Of a stretch of DNA of 5,794 nt, positions 5,232 through 5,794 are shown piece after piece. Each line of letters starts with the position of its first letter. The stretch's first letter is position 1. The position numbers and the translations under genes are program-made. Origin of the DNA: Candidatus Bathyarchaeota archaeon (GTDB lineage Archaea > Thermoproteota > Bathyarchaeia > Bathyarchaeales > Bathycorpusculaceae); assembly GCA_030627225.1 (NCBI GenBank), contig DAOUSM010000066.1, positions 1 through 5,794 on the forward strand, given 5' to 3'. The notes under the pieces are model-generated. The model was not told the DNA's origin and made no database searches. It worked only from the letters and a program-made list of their open reading frames with translations.

Positions 5232-5244
5232 GTATACTTATCTT

Positions 5245-5325
5245 CTATAATTGTAATCTATTACTACTCCCGCAAGCTCCCTTTTTCTTCTCCTCTAATC
5301 TGATATTGAACGATAGACCAGTCAT
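5245..5325 (-). CDS. Possible 26-residue small ORF upstream of the HTH regulator
   Basis: ATG 5325 to TAG 5245 would encode a 26-residue K/E/R-containing peptide starting MTGLSFNIRLEEKKKG. It begins about 32 bp after the centre of a TTTTATAA box, so an RNA from that promoter would start about 5 nt before the ATG. It could be a leaderless small gene or an upstream ORF on a longer regulator mRNA. There is no homology evidence and the length is well within chance. Confidence 0.17.
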   Translation of the reverse strand: MTGLSFNIRLEEKKKGACGSSNRLQL

Positions 5326-5352
5326 CGTATGAAATTTTTCTCCTTTCTTCTG

Positions 5353-5360
5353 TTATAAAA
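5353..5360 (-). promoter_or_regulatory. Second minus-strand TATA-like box
   Basis: TTTTATAA on the minus strand, preceded by CTACA, predicts transcription from about 5330 through the possible small ORF and on into the regulator gene with a leader of about 140 nt. It may be an alternative regulator promoter. AT-rich context makes such matches common. Confidence 0.3.
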
Positions 5361-5464
5361 TGTAGGTTTACAAAAGAAAGCAATTTGACCTCGTTTATAA
5401 TGACTCAACAGTTCACATAGCCCCTGCTTAGCCCATCAATCAAAAAGTCTCAGCAACGCTCTGT

Positions 5465-5794
5465 TTAAGCCCATGCCACTCCTTTTCGTGGAATTTTGAT
5501 GTGCGCGTATATAAACCCTCGTTTAGCTCTTTCTTCCTGTTCCTTAATCCAAGCTTCCAGCCCTATTTCCTTTAGACGTTTTCCATCTTCAATCGTTATT
5601 GGATACACTTTCGTGTAGTTCTCGATGAGAGAACATGGATATTCATCGCATAGGGGACATACGGATACTTCCTTCTTTTTTGCGCATAACCTTATCTTAC
5701 AGGAAGAGGGGCCACCGCCAGTCCTACAGGAACATTCATATTTTGTGAGTTCGTCAAGGAATTTCCAGAAAATTGGAAAAGGCTCTCGCATGGA
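5465..5794 (-). CDS. DUF3795-type cysteine-rich protein, N-terminus beyond the window
   Basis: The readable 109 codons contain cysteines spaced as in the DUF3795 family: C-x-C-R-x-GGG, then CKIRLCAKKK, then CPLCDEYPC. Numbered from the Met at 5791, the cysteines are C20, C22, C31, C36, C45, C48 and C53. This suggests a small metal-binding (probably zinc) domain. Family members usually begin with another cysteine-containing segment of the CGLxCxxC kind, which is absent here. The frame stays open to the window edge, so the Met at 5791 is probably internal. The C-terminal part is a charged helix (WIKEQEERAKRG) and a short tail. The biochemical role of the family is unknown. It reads in the same direction as the regulator gene, 274 bp apart, with separate promoters likely. 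Confidence 0.8.
   Translation of the reverse strand, partial: SMREPFPIFWKFLDELTKYECSCRTGGGPSSCKIRLCAKKKEVSVCPLCDEYPCSLIENYTKVYPITIEDGKRLKEIGLEAWIKEQEERAKRGFIYAHIKIPRKGVAWA

Larger units (their letters stand above)
5191..5464. other. Intergenic region upstream of the HTH regulator
   Basis: This stretch separates the DUF3795 gene (stop at 5465) from the regulator gene; both read leftwards. It holds two minus-strand TATA-like boxes (5353-5360 and 5224-5231), a possible 26-codon ORF, a 10-bp palindrome, and a purine-rich minus strand between about 5271 and 5300. A short T5 run on the minus strand (5446-5442) may help end the DUF3795 transcript. No RNA family is recognised. Confidence 0.5.

Noticed and set aside
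1..5794. tRNA genes, CRISPR arrays, insertion sequences or attachment sites
   Set aside because: No T-arm-like GTTCRANNC with matching cloverleaf, no regularly spaced direct repeats of 24-40 bp, no transposase motifs and no terminal inverted repeats were seen.

Overview
The window looks archaeal. It carries an archaeal-type tRNA(guanine-26) dimethyltransferase (Trm1), a THEP1-family nucleotide triphosphatase, a ribonuclease HII, and an archaea-restricted XRE-type regulator of the COG1395 type. Promoters resemble archaeal TATA boxes about 25 bp before a start, several genes lack a Shine-Dalgarno, and T-tract terminators occur. AT-rich DNA and a GIDDAGRG (rather than DEAGRG) RNase HII motif would fit an uncultivated TACK lineage such as Bathyarchaeia, but that placement is an inference.

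Left part (1-1043): the tail of an unidentified plus-strand gene (1-114), then about 300 bp of AT-rich non-coding DNA with a degenerate 25-nt direct repeat and a T-tract terminator. Next comes a minus-strand gene for a secreted, C-terminally anchored beta-rich membrane protein (422-1000), with its own TATA box in the 43-bp gap after trm1.

Middle part (1044-4244): trm1 (minus) and the THEP1 NTPase (plus) are divergent. Their short shared promoter region is bracketed by a 12-bp inverted repeat. THEP1 is followed by its own TATA-like box and a stop-riddled stretch of about 310 nt that folds into extensive nested hairpins. I read this as an unassigned structured RNA, either a free-standing ncRNA or a long leader of the next gene. 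It precedes rnhB, whose product has an unusual basic N-terminal extension.

Right part (4237-5794): rnhB converges with, and overlaps by 8 bp, a minus-strand regulator in which an XRE helix-turn-helix sits between two similar nuclease-fold-like halves. Upstream of the regulator is a 274-bp region with two TATA-like boxes and a possible 26-codon ORF. The window ends inside a cysteine-rich DUF3795-type gene (minus), cut at its 5' side.

The genes do not form one operon. Trm1 (tRNA modification), THEP1 and RNase HII (removal of RNA-DNA hybrids and ribonucleotides) are housekeeping functions with separate promoters. There are no mobile elements, CRISPR arrays, tRNAs or rRNAs. The least explained element is the structured RNA-like block at 2952-3263.
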